Shown piece after piece: positions 9,095 through 19,440 of a DNA stretch of 37,436 bases. Within the stretch, counting starts at the first letter, position 1. The number at the start of each line of letters is the position of its first letter. This DNA comes from Lactifluus volemus. Its lineage: Eukaryota; Basidiomycota; Agaricomycetes; Russulales; Russulaceae. The notes beneath the pieces are model-generated. The model was not told the origin of the DNA. It saw nothing but the letters and a program-made list of their open reading frames with translations, and searched no databases. The position numbers and the translations under genes were made by a program. The stretch covers positions 1-37,436 of the forward strand of contig WTXI01000338.1 in assembly GCA_022376515.1 (NCBI GenBank), written 5' to 3'.

Positions 9095-10031
9095 TGTTAC
9101 GGTTATGCGGGCCGCCCGGCCCATTTCTTACTGTTTTTCATCTGATTTTCGACTTGTGTCGTGACCTAGGACCCCCTTTCCTTGTACAGCCCCCTCTGTT
9201 CCGCTTCTAGGGGCTGTGCGTCGCCGTTTTGGACGTGTATTTGACTCAGGGATCATGACTCAAATCTTGAGTCAGCGTTCTTGACTCAGATCTTGAGTCA
9301 GACGCACTGAGTCAGTTCTTGAGTCATCAGAACTGACTCAGGTCCTTAGTCAATAGTCTTGACTTCACTACTGTACTGTGACCTTTGTAGGATAGTTGGC
9401 TGGCCCTCTGTACGCATAAATAGGGCCCCATAGACGAGCTAAAGCCCCAGCTTCAGCTTCATCTAGAATCGCAGTTCATTGTCTCTTGCTCACACTCGCA
9501 TCGCATCTTCCTCCTCTCTTCTTGTGAATCCCCTCTTCGTACCTTGATCTAGGTACTTCGCGCCACGATCAGACATCTGTGAACTTGTTCCATTTTCGTG
9601 CAACAAGTCCCCAGACGCCTGAACCCTAATACGAACGCGCTGTGAGAAGTAGTCCCCACTTCTCACCCCGCGTCCGCCCTCGAACCTTAGTTCAACCTCT
9701 CACGAGTGTCCTTGGAAGGCGAGCATCTCTTGCGTTCCAAATACACTCGCGCCCGTGTTGCGGTTGAACCTACACATCGTCATTAACCCATCTGCCACCG
9801 TCTATCCCTTTTGGGAACGGTAACTCTGACCATCGCGTGCGCCGGCCCGCTAGTCCGTCTCGCGCGACACAGACACCCAGAGTTCGCACAGTCAAGTCTA
9901 CTCCACACAGGACCTTGCCTGCGCGTGCTAGAATCGACCATTTGGTGTTGCTAGTCTTGTCCGACTCGCCACAGCAAATAGCCAACCAGAACGACGCTCA
10001 CTTCGAGCCACGGTCCCTGCGAACCGTGACA
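9095..10031 (+). repeat. 3' LTR of the chromovirus (937 bp)
   Basis: The LTR is TGTTACGG... to ...CCGTGACA, collinear with 1631-2561. It keeps the TGASTCA array (9242-9366), TATA (9415-9422) and start motif (9449-9459). It shares at least six variants with the solo LTR at 17401-18337 that the 5' LTR lacks; by eye it differs from the solo LTR at roughly 7-10 positions and from the 5' LTR at about 20. It sits inside the RNase H region of a second retrotransposon. Confidence 0.93.
9242..9366 (+). promoter_or_regulatory. Gcn4/AP-1-type site array in the 3' LTR
   Basis: The ten sites of the 5' LTR array are present with identical cores and the same alternating 14/12-bp spacing, from TGACTCA at 9242 to TGACTTC at 9360. 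The array could drive transcription outward into 10032 and beyond, because a complete TATA and start region follow it. Confidence 0.7.
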
Positions 10032-11992
10032 TTGCTGGCGTGCTGGCCCAGAGATCTCCTCACACAAAACCGGACGGTAGAGTGACGCAGAAGCTACATC
10101 CGATCGCGTTTGCATCCAAGCGCACATCTACAACGGAAGCTAAGTACAAACCGTTCTTGTTGGAATTCGCTGCCCTTAAGTTCGCACTAGATAAATTCTC
10201 AGACATAGTGTGGGGTTTCCCAGTGGAGATTGAAACGGACTGCCGAGCCCTCTGTGACACGCTCCTGAGTGAGAAGCCGAACGCGGTCCACGCACGATGG
10301 CGAGATGGTATATTAGCCCACCAGATTGTTGATGTACGCCATGTCCCAGGTAAGATAAATGTAGTAGCGGACGGCCTCAGTCGACAATGGGAAGGACAAC
10401 AAGCAACAAGCGAAGATGGGCACACATGGACAGTGAGCCCAGATAGGGACGACCAGGTGGGACTGGTCAACGACATCCTCCTAACCCTTGATGGGGCAAC
10501 AGGGGAACAAATAGAAGCACTGCGGGAACGCCTTAAAAGTGAGCACCTGTTTATCGAGGTAATAGATGCTATCCGAGGACAGGACAGTGCGAAAACGGTG
10601 CGAGACCGAAAGCGAGCCCAACATAGAGCATCCCAATACATCCTCGAGGATGGGAGGCTATGGAAGCTGCACGGTGGCACAAGTACGTGAGCACGAACCA
10701 GAACAGAGTGTGTATCAAGGACAGAGGCAGAGGCGATGGCAAGCGAGCAACACCGACAAGGAGGCCATATGGGACGAGACAGTGTCAAGGTCGCACTGAT
10801 GGATCGAATCACAAGCCCAGATTTCGACCTCGCGATAATGCGGGCAATACGCAGCTGCGCACAGTGCAAGAGCTTTGGGCCGACCCGGCTAAATGCGCTG
10901 CTCCAGCCAATCACCAGGCGGCACCCCTTTGAACTGCTGGTAGGGGATTATCTATCCATGCCAGTGGGGAAAGGCGGGTACCACACGATCAGCCTGTACC
11001 TAGACACGTTTTCGCAGCACGTGTGGGCCTTCAAATACAAATCCGCAGGCACGGCAAAGACGACAGTTGACGCACTCAGCACCATCAGCAAGAATTTCGT
11101 GGCACCAGAAGCGTTCATGACGGATGGCGGCTCGCACTTCAACAACACAACAGTGTGGGAGTTCTGCGAGACCCAAGCATGCAAGCACCACGTCACCCCG
11201 GCATATTCCCCATGGGTCAACGGACTAGTGGAGGGCACAAATAAGATCTTACTACACGTTCTGAAACGCATGTGCGCACCCGAGATCGGCGAACAGGACG
11301 ACGATGGAAGCTGGGGGGACCTCCCCAGAGCATGGCCAGACCACCTCGACGCCGCAGTTGCCGCACTCAATAGACGTATCTTACCCGCACTCAAGTTCAC
11401 ACCCAAGGAGCTGCTGCTCGGAATGGCAATCAACACTCCGAGAACGACAATGGAGACAGCAGGTGGGGAAGCACCGACGGAGGCAGAGGCAGCGGTGCAC
11501 ATGGCGTACGCAGCACAGCAACGCGTCGATGGCTACGAGGCAATAGTCAAGCATGCAATCAGCCGGAAGAATGCATTCGATAGGCGTGTAACAAAAAGAT
11601 CAGGTGAAGTAATATTTCGAGTTGGACAACTGGTACAAGTCTACCGAAGTGACCTAGATTACACATTCAAGACAGAAAGGAAATTGGTCCCGAAATGGTC
11701 CCAGCCATACCGCATCCAAACCCGGATCCGAAACGCGTACACTCTCGAGAGGCTCGACAACACCGAGGTGGAAGGGGAGTTCAGCGCAAGAAGGTTGAGG
11801 GAATTCACTCCGAAACCAGATGGGAAGTTGGAAACTGAGCAGGAAGAGTGGCTGAAGGATAACCCAAACTGTGAAGAGGCAAAAGCGGTGCGGACACCGC
11901 TATTCGTGAGGGGGGAGCATGGAATAGGGGATAAGGAACAGGCAGGCCGAGGCGCAGAGGACAGGCACAGAGTGGCTGAGCACGTAAACTAG
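10032..11992 (+). pseudogene. Second Gypsy-type pol fragment: RNase H and integrase
   Basis: The frame enters directly at the LTR border (IAGVLAQ, the middle of an RNase H motif) and lacks all RT. RNase H continues with TTEAKYKPFLLEFAALKFAL, ETDCRAL and VRHVPGKINVVADGLSRQW. A TGA at 10688-10690 interrupts an otherwise continuous frame. After it come an integrase HHCC finger (QHRQGGH, CAQC), the DDE core (LLVGDYLSMPVG, FMTDGGSHF, WVNGLVEGTNK) and a C-terminal beta domain (LVPKWSQPYRI). The stop at 11990-11992 is probably the natural end. No chromodomain, PPT or LTR follows. The element was probably split by insertion of the first one, with its 5' half since lost. Confidence 0.8.
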
Positions 11993-12064
11993 ACCGCTGA
12001 TGTAATGAAAAGGAACGGTTCTTGACGCGTTACGACGACTCGAGTGGCAGGAGACGACCCTCCA
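11993..12064. other. Junction between retrotransposon and duplicated block
   Basis: This short stretch lies between the pol stop codon and the first base shared with copy B. I see no LTR, tract or gene in it. It marks the left breakpoint of copy A. Confidence 0.4.
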
Positions 12065-12235
12065 CCGGTATGCTATATAGTGATTCCTGCCCTAAATGAC
12101 AGTTGGTATATATATACATGCAGTGCTAGCATACAAAAAACAAAAAGTTGATCTTTAAAAGAAATAAAGCGGAGAACGAACAAACGAACAAAAGTCGAGA
12201 GCGATCGGGGAAGAGACAAAAACGCTTCTAAACCC

Positions 12236-13085
12236 CTAAGAGGATCGCGTCGCACTAGCCACCGTTGTGCTTGCACTTGCGCCCGCGCCGCCGGACCCAA
12301 ACGCGCTCGGTAGGTGCACTTTGAGTGCCTTCTTACCACCACCATCCTCCTTCTTCCCCAGCTGATCCCTATCCTTCTCCCGGTCCTTCTCCCGCCCACC
12401 ACCACCCAGCCCGAACCCAAGCCCGAACCCAAACATGGGCGCATGCAGGCTCAGCTTACGCATCGTCCGACGTGGCTTGCCCGGCTCCTTCTCCTTCTCT
12501 CCACCTCGTTTTTGTTGTTGTTGTTGTTGTTGTCCGTTTTCCTGCGCGGCCGCCATCGTGGAGGAAGACAAGACGCCGTTGGCGAGCGAAGCGGACAATA
12601 ACGTGGTGCTACCCGACTCTGCACCTGCAGGTAGCGGCGGTGCTTCGCGCGAACTCGTGCTCTGCTCGCGTGGCGTGCGGGCTGCCACTGCCATGTATCG
12701 AGTGCGGCCGTCCACGACGGCGTCCTGTGAGGATGGTGGACCAGATGGTAGTATGGTGCCTGTGGTGATCGTCATCGGCATCGTCGGCGTCGGCGTCGTG
12801 ATCGTCCGTCGCCGACGATGGCTCCTCGTTTGCTCGATGAGGGACAGTGGATGCGGATGCCGTTGTGTCCTGATGGCTCGGCTGGTCAGAGGGTGACGCG
12901 GGTGAGACCCGCAGTTCGGGGAGAGACCCGTCACCTGGTGGGCCGACACCTGCGTCTCCATCTGTGTCTGGAGCGAGCGGCGGCGGCAGAGAGTCGTCGG
13001 TGGTCGAAGAGGCGAAGCGTAGATCGTGACCACTGCATGTACTGTACCATTTACGGTTACGGTCGGTCGTAAAAGACGGGTTCGT
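12236..13085 (-). CDS. Hypothetical low-complexity protein
   Basis: The best 3' part (12236-12660) has a run of seven Gln, a GEKEKEPGKPRRTMRKLSLH segment, repeated GFGLG and REKD units, and a basic Gly/Ala-rich tail ending ATRSS. Upstream, two frames are open. One is joined to the 3' part; the other gives a more protein-like acidic sequence (SSTTDDSLPPPLAPDTDGDA, DDHDADADDADDD). That suggests an unseen intron or an old frameshift near 12760. No ATG opens the long frame. I recognise no domain. Copy B at 28595-29398 has the same layout, with nine Gln and one extra REKD unit. Confidence 0.35.
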
Positions 13086-14604
13086 TACGTATACGGGGAG
13101 TTAGACCGTGATGATCCGTCGCCGTAGATTATTTGAAGCAGCTGGGACATGTGCAGTTCGTACCGCTGCCACATTCATGTAAGTTATTAATTTTTTTTTC
13201 GGTAATCTGTATTTGCATGGAGCAGCCTGTACTGTATATACAATGACAAAACTACCTGGATCCACCAACAATTCCAATATCCGATCGTTTCGACCGAATG
13301 AATGCACTTTTCGGTCTGTTCACCACCACAGGCCCGTAACTTGAGGCTCTATGCATCAACCCGAACAGCGGAAGAGGCCAAGGACCCATCGGCGATGCGG
13401 CGGTCTTCACTCTCGACAGGCCCGGGAGTGGCCCCACCACATGCTGAATCCGTCGTTTGCAAGAATGGCTTGCTGAGTGGCCGAGGAGGCGGCGAGGGGA
13501 AAGTCCGAGCAATCGGTATAACCTGATAGTGTGACATTGGCATCTGCTGCAAACGGATGACCGAGTAAAAAAAGTGCTCACACATGTCGGGCCACAATTA
13601 TTTCGGTCGCTGAGCCGTGGCATGTTGGTATCATTTGGTGAGGTGGATGAGGGCAAACCCCCAGAGACGGAGGCAGAGCTGACGACGTCAGAGAGCTGCG
13701 TCGTAGGATCGTGGTTAAGCCCTAGCTTCATACCCAGGCATACTATGTTCCCAACAAGGCACCAGGGTGCGACGTTAATGCTATGAGGATACAAATAATC
13801 AGAAACCCCAGAATGTCGACGAAGAATCAACATACCTCAATGTACAAATACTAATACCAACGAAGAACAACAAGTGTCTGCAAGCTGCTGATCGTGACAC
13901 GAAGTTCGGGCTTACGGCAAAGGCACGGAGGAAGGAATCCTCATGTTCAGGCCACTAAGGGGCATGAGGGACAGAACAGACGTTGGAAAATGTCCCGGTG
14001 GCGCTGGGTGAGTCACGGCCTCGGGATGAGGTGATGTTAGCACGGCACATGGGATGAGCATTAATTGATGTCATATTGGGACACTGTCCCGACATCGATG
14101 GTGTCGTGTCCGGATATGAGACAGCAGCGAAGCCTTCCCTATCCAGAGATTAAGACGTTGAGGTGCAAACTTTGATCCTGGACGGGCTGTTTCGCCAATG
14201 CCTAGCCTGGAAGCAAAAGTAAATAGAAATATCTGGGTCGCAGAACTAGGGACATACCAGGATTAGACGGAAAGCTCCGATCACCTCATTTGTCATCCGA
14301 CACGGGACCAGCAGTAACAACAGGCAGGGAGTGGGGAAAGCTGCTGCTGCTACTGCAGTAGTGGTAGGGGCAGGCTGCACTGGAGGGAGGGGCGACTGTG
14401 GAGGGTGCTGAAACATCGTATGGAGGTTAGGATGATAGCCAATGGGACATCTACTCCCATGGCATAGGTATAGGGGCGCCGGGAGGGGCCATGTGAGGAC
14501 ATAGACGTTGGAGAGCTGCCCACCTAGCAAGGAGAGGGTATATGTAGGACGAGCGTTGGGCTCATTGACGTCGAGTCTCTCCTTCCTTATTAGGTCTGGA
14601 TTAG
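13086..14604. other. Region without a confident gene
   Basis: A 193-codon minus-strand frame (13252-13833) is the longest candidate, but its frame is broken by one-base indels in copy B (29494-30181), and another frame over the same bases looks equally plausible. It may be upstream exons of the minus-strand low-complexity gene. Nothing recognisable is present at 13860-14245. 14246-14530 has a minus-strand frame of 94 codons rich in Pro and Ala, also not conserved in frame in B. Confidence 0.3.
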
Positions 14605-14786
14605 TCAGGTTGACTCTGCCTTTTCAACTAGAAGCGCCGACAGCGTCGGCCTCCACCTTGCTTGAATTTGCATGAAGCAGTGCAGGTCAATCCCTTTTTC
14701 CAGATCTTGCATTGATTCTCTCCATCTGCCTTGTAGCATCCCTAATATCCCCGCTCCGCACAGTAATCCCAACACGCATGAGATTT

Positions 14787-15468
14787 TCAACTGTCCAGCT
14801 CTTTGGACCTGATATACTCGATTGCTCCGCCACCGACAATACCTATATGTGCGTGTGAGATATGAATTGGCCATAAGGTCATTCAGGGGTGCCTACCAGC
14901 CGCTCCACCAAGCCACGTTGCGCGTAATAGACGGTTCACAGTGAGATGTCCCCTCCCTTTTCGAAGCAGACTGATGCCCGCATAAATGGGAGGCGTTGCG
15001 ATATAAAATAACGGGTAATAGTGCCGAAAAAATCTTTCGGTCTCAGCGAGGCGCGCATGTTCGATATCTGTAATTTCAGACCGGCACCCATGTTCGATAT
15101 CGATAATTTCAGACATAACGCAGCGGGGAACAGTTGTTGTTAGTACTTCTAAAATAGCAGACGTCAGCAACTTGAGGATGGGAGTGCCCATCCGATGATG
15201 AAACAACATTACCTTGACCCTCACAAACTCCTTTTGCCTGCAACCGTGACGTCGTCCCTGCAGCAAAGTCGCATCCGGCCTTTGAAAGTTTGAACGGTGG
15301 AGGGGCAGGCACTGCCCCAAGGAGGTACTGTAGTGGTTGGGATGAAGTCGTATTCTCTGTGCTTATCTCAGCGTCGTCAGAGCTGAAGGTTCTCAAAAAT
15401 CTGGTTGTGTGAAAGCGGAATGACTCAAACGATATTGCTGAATGAATCCTTTTTTTTTTCACACACAA
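14787..15468 (-). pseudogene. Spliced fragment of a hypothetical membrane protein gene
   Basis: Three minus-strand exons join in phase across two GT-AG introns: 15213-15468, 14897-15148 and 14787-14842. The 64-nt first intron has a GCTGAC branch site just before its acceptor. The product has internally repeated SEIIDIEH/SEITDIEH, a hydrophobic segment (YPLFYIATPPIYAGISLL), LLRATWLGGAAG across the second splice, then IVGGGAIEYIRSKELDS and a stop. The look is that of a small mitochondrial or ER membrane protein; I do not recognise the family. The start is uncertain because the 5' end runs into the PPID fragment on the other strand. Absent from copy B. Confidence 0.4.
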
Positions 15469-15471
15469 AAG

Positions 15472-16230
15472 TTCGCCGAATCGAGAATCATGCCACGAAT
15501 CCGGGCGACGTCCCCACAGAGCCTATCATAATTGCGGACCGTGGCGAACTCTCGCCCTCCGACTCCTCCCTCTCGGAGCAACAGCCCGTGGCGTCCGACG
15601 GCGACCAGTACGAAGACTACCCCGAAGACGACACACGAGACACGCAAAACCCAGCCATCGCGTTCGAGGCTGCGTGCATGCTGCGCGAGCTTGGCACCGC
15701 ACGCTGAAAGGAGGGCACTGCTGCCGACGCCCTTGCCAAGTGGCAAAAGGCGTTGCGCTACCTCGACGTGCACCCCGTCTTGCCGGACGACGCCTCGCCA
15801 GAGCTGGCGGAAGAATTTAATACCCTCCGCACACCCTTGTTGCTCAACTCGGCTCTCGCAGCATTCAAGGAACCTGTTGGCACCGCGGGCGCCCGCATCG
15901 CGTTCAGCACGACGTCTACCGTGCTCGGTCTACTGAAGCTCAGCGACTCCGATCGCGGTATGTACTGCTTTTTTTTTTTTCTTGAAGGTGCATGTTTTGA
16001 AGATGCTTACTGTGACCTGTGTGTCACACATTGCAGCGAAAGCATTGTATCAACAGGGCCTTGCTCAACTCACGCTCAAGGAAGGCGAAGCGGCGGAGGG
16101 GGCATTCCTCGAAGCGTTTTCGCTAGCAAAGGAAGACAAAGCAATCGCTGCAGAGCTCGAGCATCTCCGACAGCGCAAAAGGTCTCAGCGAGAAAAGGAA
16201 AAGGCAGTTTACAAGAATTTTTTTGGCTAG
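15472..16230 (+). pseudogene. Cyclophilin-40 (PPID/Cpr6-type) fragment: linker and TPR domain only
   Basis: After a polypyrimidine tract and AG acceptor at 15471, the frame reads VRRIENHATNPGDVPTEP and IIIADRGELSPSD, the last strand of a cyclophilin domain. Then come an acidic linker and TPR helices (LAKWQKALRYLDVHPVLPDD; LLLNSALAAF). A 79-nt intron (15958-16036) is followed by AKALYQQGLAQLTLKEGEAA and QREKEKAVYKNFFG with a TAG. This matches the C-terminal half of Cyp40 proteins, Hsp90 co-chaperones with peptidyl-prolyl isomerase activity. The catalytic cyclophilin domain is missing and a TGA at 15705-15707 interrupts the TPR. The retained intron argues for a DNA-level fragment, not a processed copy. 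Confidence 0.7.
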
Positions 16231-16977
16231 ATGGCATAGAGTTTTGTGTCCAGACCTGGACGCCCTAACGCACTTCCGACGTGTCACAGATTACACCTCT
16301 TCAAGAAGATCGTAATGTCGATATCGACATCCAGGAATTGTGGGACGAGGAGATATGTGCAAGTGAAGGCTAGCGGGTGCGAGAACGCATGTTCCGAATT
16401 TCGCTCCTCGACAACCCCTGATGCATGGGAACGAATCGGAGCGTGTGAATAACATACTCGTTACAAGCACGAACAAATGTTTTCTATGTCACGGGACGTA
16501 CAGATTAAGTAGGTGAACGAGCGGAAAAAGGGACGGAAGACCAGAAAAAGCAGGACGGATGGCCAATATAGGGAAAAAGACCACGTGAAGAGGATTACTA
16601 ACCGGATTAGTAAGAAGGCGACTTTCGACTCCTACAGAATACCTTGCAAGCAAGGTAACTCTACTCAGTGCCCATGCACTGTAGGGCCGGCATTCTGGCT
16701 AGCCTCGAATTCGACCCATTTCGGCCGACGTCGGGACGTCTCGGACATCTTGGGTACCATTCCATATTTAGCTTGTTCTTTCTTAGTTCCATAAGTAGTT
16801 ACAGCTCCTGTACTTAAGGGCCGAGAAATGTATGGGAACGGTAGCTATCCCTAGCGGGAGCTCACCCCCTTTTTCCTTCCTTCGAACTCACGCGTGCTCT
16901 CTGGAGTATGTTTAGCACTCTCTACAAATTTTGCGCAAGCATTGAGCAGCAACTTGAGATTTGGCAATTGAAGTAGT
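16231..16977. other. Region with no recognisable gene
   Basis: I see no conserved reading frame. Most of this stretch is missing from copy B, which keeps only about 16 bases corresponding to 16661-16676, then resumes at about 16918. Its content is otherwise unremarkable. Confidence 0.4.
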
Positions 16978-17400
16978 GTGGCTATAGTAAGCGTACTGTT
17001 TGATCTTCAATCGAATGTTACCCTTACCGCACTCTTATTGTATGTGTGTTTGTTTTGGACCTCTGTCAGCTTGCCTTCAGCCAGTCATGATTGCCACGGC
17101 ACTTGGGTCTTCTTATCAAGCTGGTGTACTGTATCGTTCCGACATCGCCAGCCTCAAAAGCTACTAACTTTCCTCCTTGGTCTGTTCGATGGTCCTCCCA
17201 CTCTTTCCTCTCACTTGTTAGCGAGACCTCAGGGTGGACCATTGGCCGTCTGTCGCACCGCTCACACATTAACGACACCTCCATCTACCCGGTTGGAAGA
17301 CGAGGTGGTTACCACACCCCCTTGGTCACGCGCAGGGAATTCCACTTACTCACCCATGTGTAGTCTCTGAGCCACTTGAACCATCAGTCGCGAGAATGGA
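16978..17400. other. Paired spacer with a non-conserved 130-codon frame
   Basis: A 130-codon plus-strand frame (16978-17370) has an equal-length counterpart at 31040-31432. About 16 nucleotide differences produce about 10 amino-acid changes, and an overlapping 90-codon frame accumulates changes at the same rate. Neither frame therefore shows purifying selection. Probably noncoding. Confidence 0.3.
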
Positions 17401-18337
17401 TGTCACGGTTCGCAGGGACCGTGGCTCGAAGTGAGCGTCGTTCTGGTTGGCTATTTGCTGTGGCGAGTCAGACAAGACTAGCAACACCAAATGGTTGATT
17501 CTAGCACGCGCAGGCAAGGTCCTGTGTGGAGTAGACTTGACTGTGCGAACTCTGGGTGTCTGTGTCGCGCGAGACGGACTAGCGGGCCGGCGCACGCGAT
17601 GGTCGGAGTTACCGTTCCCAAAAGGGATAGACGGTGGCAGATGGGTTAATGACGATGTGTAGGTTCAACCGCAACACGGGCGCAAGTGTATTTGGAACGC
17701 AAGAGATGCTCGCCTTCCAAGGACACTCGTGAGAGGTTGAACTAAGGTTCGAGGGCGGACGCGGGGTGAGAAGTGGGGACTACTTCTCACAGCGCGTTCA
17801 TATTAGGGTTCAGGCGTCTGGGGACTTGTTGCACGAAAATGGAACAAGTTCACAGATGTCTGATCGTGGCGCGAAGTACCTAGATCAAGGTACGAAGAGG
17901 GGATTCACAAGAAGAGAGGAGGAAGATGCGATGCGAGTGTGAGCAAGAGACAATGAACTGCGATTCTAGATGAAGCTGAAGCTGGGGCTTTAGCTCGTCT
18001 ATGGGGCCCTATTTATGCGTACAGAGGGCCAGCCAACTATCCTACAAAGGTCACAGTACAGTAGCGAAGTCAAGACTATTGACTAAGGACCTGAGTCAGT
18101 TCTGATGACTCAAGAACTGACTCAGTGCGTCTGACTCAAGATCTGAGTCAAGAACGCTGACTCAAGATTTGAGTCATGATCCCTGAGTCAAATACACGTC
18201 CAAAACGGCGACGCACAGCCCCTAGAAGCGGAACAGAGGGGGCTGTACAAGGAAAGGGGGTCCTAGGTCACGACACAAGTCGAAAATCAGATGGAAAACA
18301 GTAAGAAATGGGCCAGGCGGCCCGCATAACCGTAACA
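17401..18337 (-). mobile_element. Solo LTR of the chromovirus, with 5-bp target duplication
   Basis: The reverse complement is a full 937-bp LTR beginning TGTTACGG and ending CCGTGACA. It is flanked by ATGGA at 17396-17400 and ATGGA at 18338-18342. Copy B has the uninterrupted site at 31457-31461 (GAGAATGGATCGACAAG). Solo LTRs form by recombination between the two LTRs of a full insertion. It retains the site array, TATA and start motif in minus orientation, so it could act as a promoter toward lower coordinates. Confidence 0.95.
18066..18190 (-). promoter_or_regulatory. Gcn4/AP-1-type site array in the solo LTR
   Basis: The reverse-complement array runs from TGAGTCA at 18184-18190 to GAAGTCA at 18066-18072, spanning the same 125 bp as in the other LTRs. 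All eight consensus heptamers remain intact, although the solo LTR has diverged at other positions. Confidence 0.7.
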
Positions 18338-18878
18338 ATGGATCGACAAGCTCGCCGGGTGAGAGTGGACCGTCCATCCACATCCACGCCGTCTCTGACT
18401 CTCCGTGCTACCGTTTGAGTCTGATGTAAGCTCAGCAACACAGGTACAGGCCCACCTCTCCGCTCACCGGAACTTTTCAGTGTGGTGGTCCCGTTGGCAC
18501 TTGGGGCGTAGGTGGAGCAGCCAGATGAACCCGCAACGAGGATGGGTGGGCTCTAATGCGCTATTATTTGTTGTGTGTGGAGCATGGTAATTAGTTTAGC
18601 GGTGTGTGTTGGTTATCGCGGATGAATAGGAAGCGTGGCCAAAGGCTCAAAGCAGTAAACTACGGTATGGACTTGACAAGGACGGGACAAGCGAGTTTAT
18701 GCTGTAAGTGACGTCACGACATCGGCGTATAACTGAGGCGGCGCGCCATGCACAATGACCCCGTGATCTCCCTTTGGCACTTCGTTACTGATCAAATCGA
18801 AGATGCACCGGGAGAGAGAAGGCAAGGAATGAGAGGGACAATTCAGCCATTCAAGACAGCTCGTGATTTGTGATTGTG
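18338..18878. other. Spacer of the duplicated block, no gene seen
   Basis: This part is collinear with 31457-31988 in copy B with scattered substitutions and small indels. Short frames exist but differ between copies. No RNA gene or regulatory motif stands out. Confidence 0.35.
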
Positions 18879-18908
18879 CATCAGTAAACCTAACAAAAAC
18901 TTTTTTGG

Positions 18909-18950
18909 GCTTGCTCAAGCTTGCTCAAGCTTGAGCAAGCTTGAGCAAGC
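18909..18950. repeat. 42-bp perfect palindrome
   Basis: Two copies of TTGCTCAAGC are followed by two of TTGAGCAAGC, forming a perfect 42-bp inverted repeat with no spacer, centred at 18929/18930. It sits 30 bp inside the left end of the transposon. Subterminal repeats are typical transposase-binding sites; cruciform formation is possible. Confidence 0.85.
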
Positions 18951-19077
18951 TTAAAAGTACACAAAATTGCAAAAGTTCTCAAGGAACCTAAATTTTACCA
19001 AAAAGTTTGCTTTCAACTATATTCTCAAAAAGTAAATAAGGTGAAAAAGTTCATAAAAGTGATCAAAAGTCATAAAA

Positions 19078-19440
19078 GTGTCTGAAGTGAAAAAGTGTCT
19101 TTCATCAGTGCTGAAACTAGCAAGGCAGGGAATCCAGAGAAACAAAGGTGAGAACCCTAGATATGATGAAGATACAGGTATGTGGAGAGTGTGCCCTGAA
19201 TGTGATGAAGAGGGTCAGTGGCCAATCCAGATTATCCATCTTGACACCATACTTTGTGGTATACATCTTCTACCATGCTATGGAAAGGGGTTACTTCAAT
19301 TGGACTTGACTTATAGCAATGCCCTTGATGCTTGTGATTCATATTTTATAAACCAATTTATTGACTGCCAACTTTTTTACTTTTTTACTTGTTTGCTTTC
19401 GAAAGTGGAAAAGACCGAAAGTTTTTGCACCATTTACTGA
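19078..19440 (+). pseudogene. Transposase C-terminal fragment in the insertion
   Basis: The 120-codon frame includes VCPECDEEGQWPIQIIHLDT, ILCGIHLLPCYGKG and LDACDSYFINQFIDCQLF. I recall the pattern of an 'xxDTI..GaHLlPvyG' segment followed by 'sLDaf..YfvN.yiD' from the C-terminal region of Plavaka-type transposon proteins in Agaricomycetes. Only this tail is present, so the element would depend on a transposase supplied elsewhere. The frame ends at the right inverted repeat. Confidence 0.45.

Larger units (their letters stand above)
1631..10031 (+). mobile_element. Ty3/Gypsy chromovirus-like LTR retrotransposon, inactive
   Basis: Two long direct repeats (1631-2561 and 9095-10031) start with TG and end with CA, and bracket a plus-strand gag-protease-RT-RNase H-integrase-chromodomain order. 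That order and the chromodomain place it in the Ty3/Gypsy chromovirus lineage, which includes the Tf1/sushi group. Gag, protease and N-terminal RT carry several frameshifts, so it cannot be autonomous as read. The 5-bp flanks do not match (CGATC before, TTGCT after). The left flank is a MULE remnant and the right flank is inside another retrotransposon, so there is no target-site duplication; the unit may be a recombinant of two insertions. Confidence 0.9.

Noticed and set aside
9837..10085. Frame within the LTR, repeated in the solo LTR at 17350-17595
   Set aside because: It is present only because the LTR is repeated; no protein features, and it runs across LTR borders.
10060..10914. 284-codon minus-strand frame
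   Set aside because: Antisense to RNase H of the second pol; rich in Ser, Cys and Arg, as expected of a shadow frame.
12314..12896. Plus-strand frames rich in Leu, Pro and Val opposite the low-complexity gene
   Set aside because: Shadow of codon repeats on the minus strand.
16978..17370. 130-codon frame with a copy of equal length at 31040-31432
   Set aside because: Most nucleotide differences change the amino acid, and an overlapping frame behaves the same; no sign of constraint.
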